From: Lachnospiraceae bacterium | GTDB taxonomy: Bacteria; Bacillota; Clostridia; Lachnospirales; Lachnospiraceae | DNA length: 14,988 nucleotides | Assembly (NCBI GenBank): GCA_017420605.1 | Contig: JAFOIS010000328.1 | Coordinates: 1-14,988, forward strand | Reading direction: 5' to 3' | Shown here: positions 1-7,631 of the stretch, in pieces | Numbering within the stretch: the stretch's first letter is position 1 | Layout: every line of letters starts with the position of its first letter | Made by a program: the position numbers and the translations under genes | Notes under the pieces: generated by a model | Databases searched by the model: none | The model's input: only the letters and a program-made list of their open reading frames with translations | Told to the model about the DNA's origin: nothing

Positions 1-1581
1 GAACCTGCAGCCGCGTATACGGATTATTATGCGGACGGGACGCCGGTCATCCGTACGAACGCTCCGCAGTCCGGATATACGCAAAACGCCGGTCGCACAG
101 CGCAGGCCGATCCGACGCCAGGTTACACGCAGAGCGCACAGCCGCAGAGCGGGCCGGATCCCATGTCCGGTTATACGCAGAGCTCGCAGCCGCAGAGCGG
201 GCCGGATCCCATGTCCGGTTACACGCAGAATCCGCGGCCGGACAGACAGCCGCAGTATCAGTCTTATCATTTTGACGAGGAATGGAGCCGCCGGCAGGTC
301 GATCCGCAGCCTATGCAGCGGAAGAAGAACGGCGGAGACGGCAGTTTCCTGAAAAAACTGCTCCTTTCGGCAGCGGTCGCGGCTGTGTTCGGTGTGATCG
401 CGGGACTCTGCTTCCTCGGGGTCACGGCGCTCGGCCGTGCAAGCCTGAAGAACAGTTTTGCCGAAGAACACGGCAGCGAGGCGGTGCCTGCGCCGACAGA
501 GGCGCCGAAGGTGACGGCGGGGACGTCGGAGAACGTACCGCAGGCAGTCATCACGCCGTCGGACCAGGTGACGGGCTCCGTTGCCGACGTCGCGGAAAGT
601 TCCATGCCCGCGCTTGTATCCATTACAAACCTTTCCACCCAGCAGTATTATTCCTTTTTCGGACAGAGCGGCACCTATGAAAACGAGAGCGCCGGTTCCG
701 GCATTATTGTCGGCGAGACGGATACGGAGCTTCTGATCGCGACCAATGATCACGTGATCGCGGACGCGGATACGCTGACGATCTGTTTTGTCGACGGGGA
801 AGCGGTCCCCGGTGTGGTTAAGGGAGCCGATCACGTCAACGATCTTGCGATCGTGGCCGTCGCGATCGAAGATATCCCGGAGGAGACGCTGACAAAGATC
901 CGAATCATTCCGATCGGCGATTCGGACGCACTTCGTATCGGCGACCAGGTCGTGGCGATCGGCAACGCGCTCGGTTTCGGGCAGTCTGTGTCCGGCGGAT
1001 ACGTCAGCGCGCTCAACCGTACGGTCGTCGTGGAGGGCGAGGAACACGTGCTCCTGCAGACCGACGCGGCGATCAATCCCGGCAATTCCGGCGGCGCCCT
1101 CCTCAATATGAGGGGAGAACTGATCGGCATCAACGAAGTGAAATACGTCGCGGAGAATACCGAAGGAATCGGTTATGCGATCCCCATTTCGTTCGCGAAA
1201 CCGATCCTGGATGAGCTGATGAACAAGGAAACGCGCAGGCGCGTGGCCGAGGAAGACAGCGGGTATCTGGGAATCAAATGCATCACCGTGACGGAGCAGT
1301 ACTCGCAGGCGCTCAATATCCCGGTCGGCGCATATGTCGACAGTGTGGAACAGGGCGGAGCGGCCGAAAAAGCCGGGATCCGGGCACGGGATATCATAAC
1401 GGCGATCGACGGTTACGCGGTCACCTCTACCACGGATCTTCTCGGGGAACTGCGGTATTACGCGGCGGGAGAAACGATCCCCGTGACGGTGGCGAGACTC
1501 GGATCGAATAACGAGTACGAAGAGATCGAGCTGACCATAACACTCGGTAAGCGGCCCGCGGAGAATAAGGCGGAGAATTGA
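1..1581 (+). CDS. htrA: HtrA/DegP-like membrane-anchored serine protease, 5' partial
   Basis: The reading frame is open from base 1, so the true start lies outside the window and the ATG at 163 is an internal Met inside a repeat. 526 residues are visible (numbered here from base 1). Residues 1-115 form a Gln/Pro/Ser/Gly/Tyr-rich tail with tandem repeats. A single transmembrane segment follows at about 119-144, then a short linker and a trypsin-like domain with His251 (NDHV), Asp281 (NDLAI) and Ser363 (GNSGG). One PDZ domain lies at about 420-517. This is the usual Bacillota HtrA layout: cytoplasmic tail, one membrane anchor, and an extracytoplasmic protease that removes misfolded envelope proteins. 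Its stop TGA overlaps the clpX ATG (TGATG), so the two are probably translationally coupled. Family identity is very secure; which HtrA paralogue it is cannot be told here. Confidence 0.95.
   Translation, partial: EPAAAYTDYYADGTPVIRTNAPQSGYTQNAGRTAQADPTPGYTQSAQPQSGPDPMSGYTQSSQPQSGPDPMSGYTQNPRPDRQPQYQSYHFDEEWSRRQVDPQPMQRKKNGGDGSFLKKLLLSAAVAAVFGVIAGLCFLGVTALGRASLKNSFAEEHGSEAVPAPTEAPKVTAGTSENVPQAVITPSDQVTGSVADVAESSMPALVSITNLSTQQYYSFFGQSGTYENESAGSGIIVGETDTELLIATNDHVIADADTLTICFVDGEAVPGVVKGADHVNDLAIVAVAIEDIPEETLTKIRIIPIGDSDALRIGDQVVAIGNALGFGQSVSGGYVSALNRTVVVEGEEHVLLQTDAAINPGNSGGALLNMRGELIGINEVKYVAENTEGIGYAIPISFAKPILDELMNKETRRRVAEEDSGYLGIKCITVTEQYSQALNIPVGAYVDSVEQGGAAEKAGIRARDIITAIDGYAVTSTTDLLGELRYYAAGETIPVTVARLGSNNEYEEIELTITLGKRPAENKAEN
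139..234 (+). repeat. Two tandem 48-bp coding repeats in the HtrA tail
   Basis: Two head-to-tail copies (139-186 and 187-234) each encode a 16-residue unit beginning QPQSGPDPMSGYTQ. The first 42 bases of the copies differ at one synonymous site (TAT versus TAC), and the last two codons have diverged. Degenerate copies of the SGYTQ core lie upstream, with GYTQ at 79 and 121, spaced 42 and 48 bases. All are in the HtrA reading frame, and the tail is predicted to be cytoplasmic. Near-identity at the DNA level points to recent duplication or slippage. Confidence 0.9.
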
Positions 1582-2996
1582 TGGAAGACGAAGAAAAGAA
1601 AGATAAACCAAAGGACGCTGAGAGCGCGGACAGAGAAGATACGGAACAGAAAAAACCGAGATACTGTTCATTGTGCAGAAGAGCGGAGCGGATCACCGGT
1701 CCGCTCATTTCCGTACCCGGCGGTATCGCGATCTGCCGCGACTGTATCGAAAAAGGCCTGGATACCATGCAGTCGAGCGGGATCGACCTGTCTTCAGTGA
1801 CGCCGTCGAATACGAAGATCTCTTTCCTGGATCTCGGCAATATCTTCGGCACGCAGCATCGGCCCTCCGCCGCGGAGAATGCGGAGCCGAAGAAGGAGAC
1901 GCCGCTTCTTACCATGAAGAGCATACCGGCGCCGCACCGCATCAAATCGCAGCTGGATCAGTATGTGATCGGGCAGGAAGACGCGAAGAAAACGGTCTCG
2001 GTGGCGGTCTACAACCATTACAAACGGCTTGTATCGCTCGATAAAAAGAAGAAGGAAGATGACGGGGCCGGCGTAGAGATCGAGAAATCAAACATCCTGC
2101 TCCTCGGACCGACCGGCTGCGGCAAGACTTATCTTGTGCAGACGCTTGCGCGTATCCTTGATATTCCGCTCGCGCTGACCGACGCGACGTCTCTTACGGA
2201 GGCCGGCTATATCGGCGACGACATTGAAAGCGTCGTGAGCAAGCTGCTTGCCGCGGCCGACGGAGACGTCGAAAAAGCCCAGCGCGGGATCATTTTCATC
2301 GACGAGATCGATAAGATCGCAAAGAAACACAATACGAACCAGCGGGACGTCAACGGCGAAGCCGTGCAGCAGGGAATGCTCAAGCTTCTCGAAGGAAGTG
2401 TCGTCGAGGTCCCGGTCGGCGCTTCGTCGAAAAATGCGATGGTTCCGATGGAACTTGTCGACACGAGGAACATCCTTTTCATCTGCGGCGGCGCCTTCCC
2501 GGATCTTCCGGAGATCGTACGCGAGAGACTGAATAAAACGAGCGGCGTCGGATTCGCGGCCCAGCTCCGCGACCGTTTTGACAACGATCCGGCCCTCCTG
2601 CACCAGGTGACGACCGAGGATCTCCGCGCATTCGGCATGATCCCGGAATTTCTGGGGCGGCTTCCGATCGTGACCGCGCTCGACCCGCTCAACGAGGATA
2701 TGCTCGTCAGGATCCTGCGGGAACCGAAGAACGCGATCCTGCGCCAGTACGAAGCTCTGCTTGCCATGGACGAGGTGAAGCTGACTTTCGAGGAAGGCGC
2801 GCTTCATGCGATCGCGAAAGCCGCAATGGAAAAGGAAACGGGCGCGCGCGGACTTCGGGCTGTGCTCGAGGGATACATGCGTGATATTATGTACGAGATC
2901 CCGAAGGACGACAATATCGGAGAAGTAGTCATCACCGAAGCGTATATCAGGAAAACGGGCGGACCGCGCATTCGTCTGCGCGGACAGGACGCATAG
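1581..2996 (+). CDS. clpX: ClpX-family AAA+ protein unfoldase (variant)
   Basis: 471 residues from ATG 1581; a TTG three bases upstream is a less likely start. AAGGCGGAG at 1567-1575 is a good ribosome site. ClpX is the hexameric unfoldase that feeds substrates to ClpP. An N-terminal zinc-binding domain has C29, C32, C52 and C55. The AAA+ core has Walker A GPTGCGKT (176-183), pore loop GYIG (209-212), Walker B with D241/E242, the FLGR arginine finger (R360) and sensor 2 GAR (R423). VGF at 323-325 sits where ClpX carries its ClpP-docking tripeptide. The loop at about 279-289, where E. coli ClpX has RKH, reads VGASSKNAMVP and lacks that motif. The protein is longer than the roughly 420-residue norm because of a linker at about 60-110. 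No clpP or tig is adjacent, so it may be a second, specialised ClpX. Confidence 0.9.
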   Translation: MEDEEKKDKPKDAESADREDTEQKKPRYCSLCRRAERITGPLISVPGGIAICRDCIEKGLDTMQSSGIDLSSVTPSNTKISFLDLGNIFGTQHRPSAAENAEPKKETPLLTMKSIPAPHRIKSQLDQYVIGQEDAKKTVSVAVYNHYKRLVSLDKKKKEDDGAGVEIEKSNILLLGPTGCGKTYLVQTLARILDIPLALTDATSLTEAGYIGDDIESVVSKLLAAADGDVEKAQRGIIFIDEIDKIAKKHNTNQRDVNGEAVQQGMLKLLEGSVVEVPVGASSKNAMVPMELVDTRNILFICGGAFPDLPEIVRERLNKTSGVGFAAQLRDRFDNDPALLHQVTTEDLRAFGMIPEFLGRLPIVTALDPLNEDMLVRILREPKNAILRQYEALLAMDEVKLTFEEGALHAIAKAAMEKETGARGLRAVLEGYMRDIMYEIPKDDNIGEVVITEAYIRKTGGPRIRLRGQDA

Positions 2997-3008
2997 GAGG
3001 ATAAAACC

Positions 3009-3530
3009 ATGTCGGAAGACTTTTTCGGAGATCTCGGACGATCGATCACAAGAGCGACGCAGCGCGCCGTCGGACGCACGGGATCGCTCATCGAGACGAC
3101 AAAGCTCAACGCGCAGATCACCGGTGAACAGAAGGAACTGGAGTATCTTTACGGGATCCTCGGCGAATGGGCTTATGATCTTATCTCGAAGGGAAAACTC
3201 GTACCGGATGAAGCAGCGAAAGATCTTGCGTCGGACATCGGCGCGCGCCGGGAGAAACTTTCGGAACTGAGAGAGGACCTGGCAGGCCTGCGCGGCATGA
3301 AGCTGTGTCCGTACTGCAGCGGCGAGATCGAAAAAGACGCGCAGTTCTGTCCGAAGTGCGGCAGGATGCTGTCCGGGGAAGCGGTGAAAGCGGAGGAAGA
3401 AGAGGAGCAGGAGACCGCGGAGACAAAAACTGTCATCGTCGAGACGGCGGAGATCGTCGCGGCAGCCCTTTCCGGGGATGACGACGAGCCTGATCCGTCC
3501 TCTGACGAAGAGGAAAAGGATAACGTATGA
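3009..3530 (+). CDS. Small zinc-ribbon protein with acidic tail, function unknown
   Basis: 173 residues, not assigned to a family of known function. Its ribosome site AGGAGG (2995-3000) overlaps the clpX stop codon and lies 8 bases before the ATG. Residues 1-95 look helical and charged, with a possible coiled-coil stretch at about 35-95. A zinc ribbon follows with C100, C103, C114 and C117 (two CPxC knuckles). The C-terminal 50 residues are strongly acidic, ending in runs of Asp and Glu. No signal peptide or membrane segment is seen, so it is probably cytoplasmic. It lies between clpX and the LspA-like gene, overlapping the latter by ATGA, which suggests a shared operon. An adaptor or chaperone-like role is possible but is only inference from location. 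Confidence 0.8.
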   Translation: MSEDFFGDLGRSITRATQRAVGRTGSLIETTKLNAQITGEQKELEYLYGILGEWAYDLISKGKLVPDEAAKDLASDIGARREKLSELREDLAGLRGMKLCPYCSGEIEKDAQFCPKCGRMLSGEAVKAEEEEEQETAETKTVIVETAEIVAAALSGDDDEPDPSSDEEEKDNV

Positions 3531-3985
3531 TCAGGATCCTTGCAGCCGCGGCTCTGACCGCGGCCGATCTTTATATAAAGGCGCGTTTCCGGAAAATGCC
3601 GGAAGGTGCGAAAAAGGAGATCTGCGGAGGACGCATCGAGCTGCGGCCCGTTTATAACAGAGGCCTTCTGGGAAGCCGGTTTTCCGGCGATCAGAAGACG
3701 GTGCGGCGGGCGAGTATTGCAGGCGCGGCGCTTCTTACGGCATGTATTTGCGAAGTGTTTCTCTCCCGGAAGGGCGGACCTGCGGAAAAGACCGGTCTTG
3801 CGATCCTTGCGGCAGGAGCCGCCGGAAATCTTGCGGAACGTTTCCGGTACGGGAAAGTCACGGATTATATCCGCATCCGCACGGAACGGAAGGCCGGACG
3901 GCTGATCTTCAACCTCGCGGATATTCTCATCGCCGCCGGCGGGCTGACCGCCGTGATCGCGACATTTATAGAAAGGACTGAATAA
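3527..3985 (+). CDS. Divergent signal peptidase II (LspA-like) membrane aspartyl protease
   Basis: 152 residues with four hydrophobic segments (about 2-16, 61-80, 87-101 and 128-148), the LspA topology. Signal peptidase II cleaves the signal peptide of prolipoproteins in the membrane. Residues conserved in the family are all present: D14 and K18 (ADLYIK), N44 (VYNRG), N101 and R105 (GNLAERFR), the catalytic aspartates D113 (VTDYI) and D132 (FNLAD), and N129. The spacing from N101 to D113 and from N129 to D132 matches characterised LspA enzymes. The rest is divergent and charged, and the usual Asp in the NLxDR motif is Glu104. The ATG overlaps the preceding stop (ATGA). It could be the organism's only LspA or, as I think more likely given the divergence and location, a paralogue with a narrower substrate. 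Confidence 0.8.
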   Translation: MIRILAAAALTAADLYIKARFRKMPEGAKKEICGGRIELRPVYNRGLLGSRFSGDQKTVRRASIAGAALLTACICEVFLSRKGGPAEKTGLAILAAGAAGNLAERFRYGKVTDYIRIRTERKAGRLIFNLADILIAAGGLTAVIATFIERTE

Positions 3986-3986
3986 A

Positions 3987-5777
3987 ATGGCGGAAGAAAT
4001 GAAGGAAAGGTCAATGATGGATCCTGCGTATACCTGGGATCTCACAGGCATGTACGCTGACGAAGCGGCGTTTATGGACGATATGGCGCGCCTCGACGCG
4101 ATGACAGAGGAGACGGCTGCCTTTGCCGGCACTCTCGGCGACGCCGCGCACATTAAGGCTTTTTTCGACAGCGAGACGGAACTTCTGCGCAAACTGGATA
4201 ATCTTTTCGTTTATGCGCAGCTGCGCAAAAGCGAGGATCTGCGCGCGGAAGACGCGAAGAGAATGTTTACGCGCGTCTATGCGAAATACGCGTCCGTCAT
4301 GCAGAAGATCGCGTTTGCGGAGCCGGAGATCCTGTCTCTTCCCGAGGAGGAACTGCGCCGGATCGCGGACGATCCGCTGCTTTCCGGTCACAGGTTTACG
4401 ATCAGTAAGCTCATTCGCCGGAAAGCACATACGCTGTCGGCGCCGGAAGAAACGCTTCTTGCCGGTCTTGCCGAGGTGTTTGCCGTGCCGTCCGAGGTCT
4501 CTGAAAATCTGATGGACGCGGACCTTGTGTTCCCGGACGTTGAGGACGGGAACGGAAAGAAGCATCCGCTCAGCGTAGCCAATTATATTCTCCTTCAGAA
4601 TTCACCCGACCGGACACTGCGCAAAAATGCGTTTGACGCATTCTATGCCGTCTATAAAGCCCATATCAATACGCTCGCGGCGGCGTACAGCGGTGCGGTC
4701 AAGACCGAGGCGGCCGTTTCCGCCGCCAGGCATTACGAGTCTTCACGCGCGATGGCCATGGCGGAGGAGATCGTTCCGGAAGACGTTTACGACAGCCTGA
4801 TCGCGTCCGTGCATCAATGTATGCCGGCGATGCACCGCTATGTGCGTCTCCGCAAGAAGATGCTCGGTCTTGAGGAACTTCATTATTACGATCTCTATAC
4901 GCCGCTCGTTCAGGAGAATACAAAGCGGTATTCCTATGAAGAAGCGGAAAAACTGGTGCTGATGTGTGTTGCGCCTCTCGGGGAGGAGTATGTACGTATC
5001 GTCCGGAAGGCTTTCCGCGAGCGTTGGATCGACGTTTATCCGAACAGGGGAAAGACAAACGGCGCTTTTTCGTCCGGCAGTTACGACAGCGCGCCCTACA
5101 TCCTGACCAATTTCAGCGGGACACTGGAAAGCGTGTTTACGATCGCGCATGAGATGGGTCATTCCCTGCATACATGGCTTGCGAATCACGCACAGCCGCC
5201 GCAGTATGCCCAGTATACGCTTTTCGTCGCCGAAGTGGCGTCTACGGTAAATGAGAACCTCCTTTCCGCCATGCTGCTCGACGGCGCAACTTCGAAGGAG
5301 GAAAAGCTTGCCTATCTGAATCAGTGCATGGAAGGCTTCAAGGGTACGGTATACCGGCAGACGATGTTCGCGGAATTCGAGAAGGAAGCGCACGCCATGG
5401 CGCAGCGCGGAGAAGCGCTTACGCCGCAGTCTCTCGGGGATCTTTACGAACGGCTGATCCGTGAATATTTCGGGCCCGAGCTCGTTGTCGACGACGCGGT
5501 GCGCTGTGAATGGGCCAGGATCCCGCATTTTTACAGACCGTTTTACGTTTATAAATACGCAACGAGTTACTGCGCCGCGACGGCAATATCCGAGGCGGTT
5601 CTTAAAGACGGTCCGAAGGCGGTCGGCGCGTATCTTTCCTTCCTGTCCATGGGCGGCAGTGCCTGTCCCCTCGACGAACTCCGGTCAGCCGGCGTAGATC
5701 TTTCGACACCGGAGCCGTTCGTGCGTGCGCTGACAAAATTTGACAGGATCCTTGAAGAAGCGGAGTCTATGCTTTGA
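3987..5777 (+). CDS. pepF: Oligoendopeptidase F (M3B zinc metallopeptidase)
   Basis: 596 residues, the usual length for PepF. This cytoplasmic zinc peptidase trims peptides of roughly 7-17 residues. The zinc site is H388-E389-M-G-H392, with the third ligand most likely E416 in the following VAEVASTVNE stretch, as in the M3 family. The N-terminal helical half (about 1-200) and the conserved Y(Y)DLYTPL and GAFSSGSYDSAPYI stretches support PepF rather than thimet oligopeptidase or M32. The start ATG at 3987 lies 9 bases after GAAAGGA (3971-3977), one base past the upstream stop. The stop TGA overlaps the mtaB ATG. In this operon it could finish degradation of peptides released by the upstream proteases, though that link is inference. 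Confidence 0.95.
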   Translation: MAEEMKERSMMDPAYTWDLTGMYADEAAFMDDMARLDAMTEETAAFAGTLGDAAHIKAFFDSETELLRKLDNLFVYAQLRKSEDLRAEDAKRMFTRVYAKYASVMQKIAFAEPEILSLPEEELRRIADDPLLSGHRFTISKLIRRKAHTLSAPEETLLAGLAEVFAVPSEVSENLMDADLVFPDVEDGNGKKHPLSVANYILLQNSPDRTLRKNAFDAFYAVYKAHINTLAAAYSGAVKTEAAVSAARHYESSRAMAMAEEIVPEDVYDSLIASVHQCMPAMHRYVRLRKKMLGLEELHYYDLYTPLVQENTKRYSYEEAEKLVLMCVAPLGEEYVRIVRKAFRERWIDVYPNRGKTNGAFSSGSYDSAPYILTNFSGTLESVFTIAHEMGHSLHTWLANHAQPPQYAQYTLFVAEVASTVNENLLSAMLLDGATSKEEKLAYLNQCMEGFKGTVYRQTMFAEFEKEAHAMAQRGEALTPQSLGDLYERLIREYFGPELVVDDAVRCEWARIPHFYRPFYVYKYATSYCAATAISEAVLKDGPKAVGAYLSFLSMGGSACPLDELRSAGVDLSTPEPFVRALTKFDRILEEAESML

Positions 5778-7075
5778 TGAAAAAGGTCGCGCTGCACAAT
5801 CTGGGATGCAGGGTAAACGAGTATGAAACGGAAGAAATGGCGCGCGCTCTTGCATCGCGCGGCTTCAAGATCGTACCGTTCGATGCGGCTGCGGATGTCT
5901 ACATCGTAAATACCTGTACGGTGACAAACATTGCTGACCGTAAGTCGCGTCAGATGCTCCGCCGCGCAAGAAAAACGAACCCGGACGCGCTGGTCGTTGC
6001 CGTAGGCTGCTACGTCGATACCCATAAAGACATCGGCGGCGAGGAGGGATTGATCGACGCGGCATTTCCGAATGCCGAGAAGGCGAGGATCGCGGAGCAT
6101 ATCGAATCGCTGCTCGCATTCGAAGGCGGAGACGGCGTGTGCGGACCGGAAGAAGACTATCTTGCCGGACTCGAACATACGCGTTCCTGCCTGAAGATCG
6201 AAGACGGCTGCAACGAGTTCTGCTCCTACTGTATCATTCCGTATGCCCGCGGACGCGTCACATCGAAGCCTCTTGGCGCGATCCTGGAAGAAGCGCGGGA
6301 AATGGCTGCGAAAGGGCACCGCGAGATCGTGCTGACGGGGATCCACCTCAGCGCATACGGCACCGACCGGAAGGATGCGGGAGATGAGCCGCTCTTTGAG
6401 GTGGTCAGGAGGATCGCGGAGATACCCGGTATCGACCGGATCCGTTTCGGATCGCTCGAACCCAGGATCATGACAGAAAAAATGCTCTCGTCCCTCCGGA
6501 CGATCCCGCAGGTATGCCCGCAGTTTCATCTGTCGCTTCAGAGCGGGAGCGACAGTGTGCTCCGCCGCATGAACCGGCATTATACTGCCGACGACTATCG
6601 CCGTATCGTGCAGAGGATCCGCGCGTTTTATCCCGGAGCGGCCGTAACGACCGACATCATCGCCGGCTTTCCGGGCGAAACAGAAAAGGAATTTGCCGAA
6701 ACGGAACAATTCATACGGGAAATGAAGTTCGCGAAAACGCATATTTTCCGATATTCGAAACGCGAAGGCACGGCGGCTGCCCGCATGGACGGACAGATCC
6801 CGGAAAGAGAGAAGGAAAAGCGCAGCGCGCTGCTCATTGAGGCCGGAAAGGAAGGCGAGAGGACGTATCTTGCCGGATTTTGCGGACGGACGGCAGAGGT
6901 GCTGTTTGAGGAGAAGGTAAACACGAGGGAAGGCAGTATGTGGCAGGGACACACGATGGAAAACGTGTCCGTACGCGTACGGTCTGAGGAAGAACTTTCC
7001 GGCCGTCTTCTGCGCTGCCGTATCACTGCCGCCGAAGACGAGCTGCTTTACGGCTGCGTGGAAGGAGAGGGATGA
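5777..7075 (+). CDS. mtaB: tRNA N6-threonylcarbamoyladenosine (t6A) methylthiotransferase MtaB
   Basis: 432 residues from ATG 5777; the TTG at 5774 is rejected because the ATG forms a TGATG overlap with the pepF stop. MtaB adds a methylthio group to t6A37 of tRNAs reading ANN codons, using two 4Fe-4S clusters and S-adenosylmethionine. The N-terminal UPF0004 domain carries C11, C47 and C78. The radical SAM motif is C145-x3-C149-x2-C152 in GCNEFCSYCIIPYARG. A TRAM-like RNA-binding domain fills about 370-432. The GCRVNEYET start and the single-domain layout fit the MtaB/e-MtaB branch rather than MiaB. It has no obvious tie to the upstream proteolysis genes. An overlapping CYTH gene follows. Confidence 0.93.
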   Translation: MKKVALHNLGCRVNEYETEEMARALASRGFKIVPFDAAADVYIVNTCTVTNIADRKSRQMLRRARKTNPDALVVAVGCYVDTHKDIGGEEGLIDAAFPNAEKARIAEHIESLLAFEGGDGVCGPEEDYLAGLEHTRSCLKIEDGCNEFCSYCIIPYARGRVTSKPLGAILEEAREMAAKGHREIVLTGIHLSAYGTDRKDAGDEPLFEVVRRIAEIPGIDRIRFGSLEPRIMTEKMLSSLRTIPQVCPQFHLSLQSGSDSVLRRMNRHYTADDYRRIVQRIRAFYPGAAVTTDIIAGFPGETEKEFAETEQFIREMKFAKTHIFRYSKREGTAAARMDGQIPEREKEKRSALLIEAGKEGERTYLAGFCGRTAEVLFEEKVNTREGSMWQGHTMENVSVRVRSEEELSGRLLRCRITAAEDELLYGCVEGEG

Positions 7076-7545
7076 TGGAGATCGAACGCAAATGGCTCGT
7101 ATCGGACTGGCCGAAGACGCTGCCGCTTATCCGTGTACAGCACATGGAGCAGGGATATCTTTCGCGCAGGCCGACCGTACGGATCCGTCTTGAGAAAGAC
7201 GACCATGAAGAGTCCTATATCCTGTGTGTGAAATCCTCCGGCAGACTCTCGCGCGAAGAAATCGAAGTCGCGATGACAAAAGAGCAGTTCGAAGGCATGA
7301 AACGCGTGATCGGCAAGCCGCTGATCGCGAAATGCCGGCGTTCGTACGCCCTGCCGGACGGCCATGTGCTGGAAGTGAACTGTGTGGAGGAAAACTTCTG
7401 GTACGCGGAGGTGGAGTTTGAAACGGAAGCGGAGGCGGAAGCCTTTGATCCCGGGAAGACCGCTTTGTCCGGTTATTTCCAGAAGGAAGTGACGGGGATC
7501 CGCGGATGGTCCATGGGCGAGTACTGGGAAAAGACCAGATTCTGA
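7075..7545 (+). CDS. CYTH-domain triphosphate tunnel metalloenzyme
   Basis: 156 residues from the second of two adjacent ATGs (7072 and 7075). GGAG at 7064-7067 is 7 bases from the second, a better spacing than 4 from the first. The N-terminal ExExK signature is EIERKW, and the tunnel-lining charged pattern follows: VRIRLEK, LCVKSSG, EEIEV, RRSY, LEVN and YAEVEFETEAEA. Length and motif order closely resemble the bacterial tripolyphosphatase subgroup typified by the Nitrosomonas europaea enzyme (NeuTTM), in which the tunnel hydrolyses inorganic tripolyphosphate with a divalent metal. Tripolyphosphatase is therefore the best guess. Adenylate cyclase or thiamine triphosphatase activity is possible in the family but less likely. 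It ends unit 1; no convincing terminator hairpin follows. Confidence 0.88.
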   Translation: MEIERKWLVSDWPKTLPLIRVQHMEQGYLSRRPTVRIRLEKDDHEESYILCVKSSGRLSREEIEVAMTKEQFEGMKRVIGKPLIAKCRRSYALPDGHVLEVNCVEENFWYAEVEFETEAEAEAFDPGKTALSGYFQKEVTGIRGWSMGEYWEKTRF

Positions 7546-7561
7546 CGCTTCGTACAGGATA

Positions 7562-7590
7562 TTGTATTTTGCGGTGTTTTATATTACAAT
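7562..7590 (+). promoter_or_regulatory. Predicted sigma-A promoter for the ireB operon
   Basis: TTGTAT (7562-7567) and TACAAT (7585-7590) are separated by 17 bases in an AT-rich gap that contrasts with the GC-rich surroundings. The predicted transcription start is near 7597, giving a leader of about 35 bases with GGAGG at 7619-7623 before ireB. Confidence 0.75.
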
Positions 7591-7631
7591 AATTATGGAT
7601 GATCATGCAAATACAATCGGAGGCATCGGGA

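Noticed and set aside
163..1581. Complete HtrA gene starting at ATG 163
   Set aside because: The frame is open and protein-like back to base 1, and the ATG lies inside a repeat unit with no ribosome site; the gene is cut by the window edge.
5567..6952. Long minus-strand reading frame (461 codons) opposite pepF and mtaB
   Set aside because: It mirrors the codon pattern of strongly recognised plus-strand genes, has no family resemblance and spans a gene boundary; typical GC-rich antisense shadow.
7546..7561. Terminator after the CYTH gene
   Set aside because: No stem-loop with a T-run was found; read-through into ireB is possible.
7599..7606. Palindrome ATGATCAT near the ireB transcription start as an operator
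   Set aside because: Only eight bases, not extended by flanking symmetry, and expected by chance in sequence rich in GATC.
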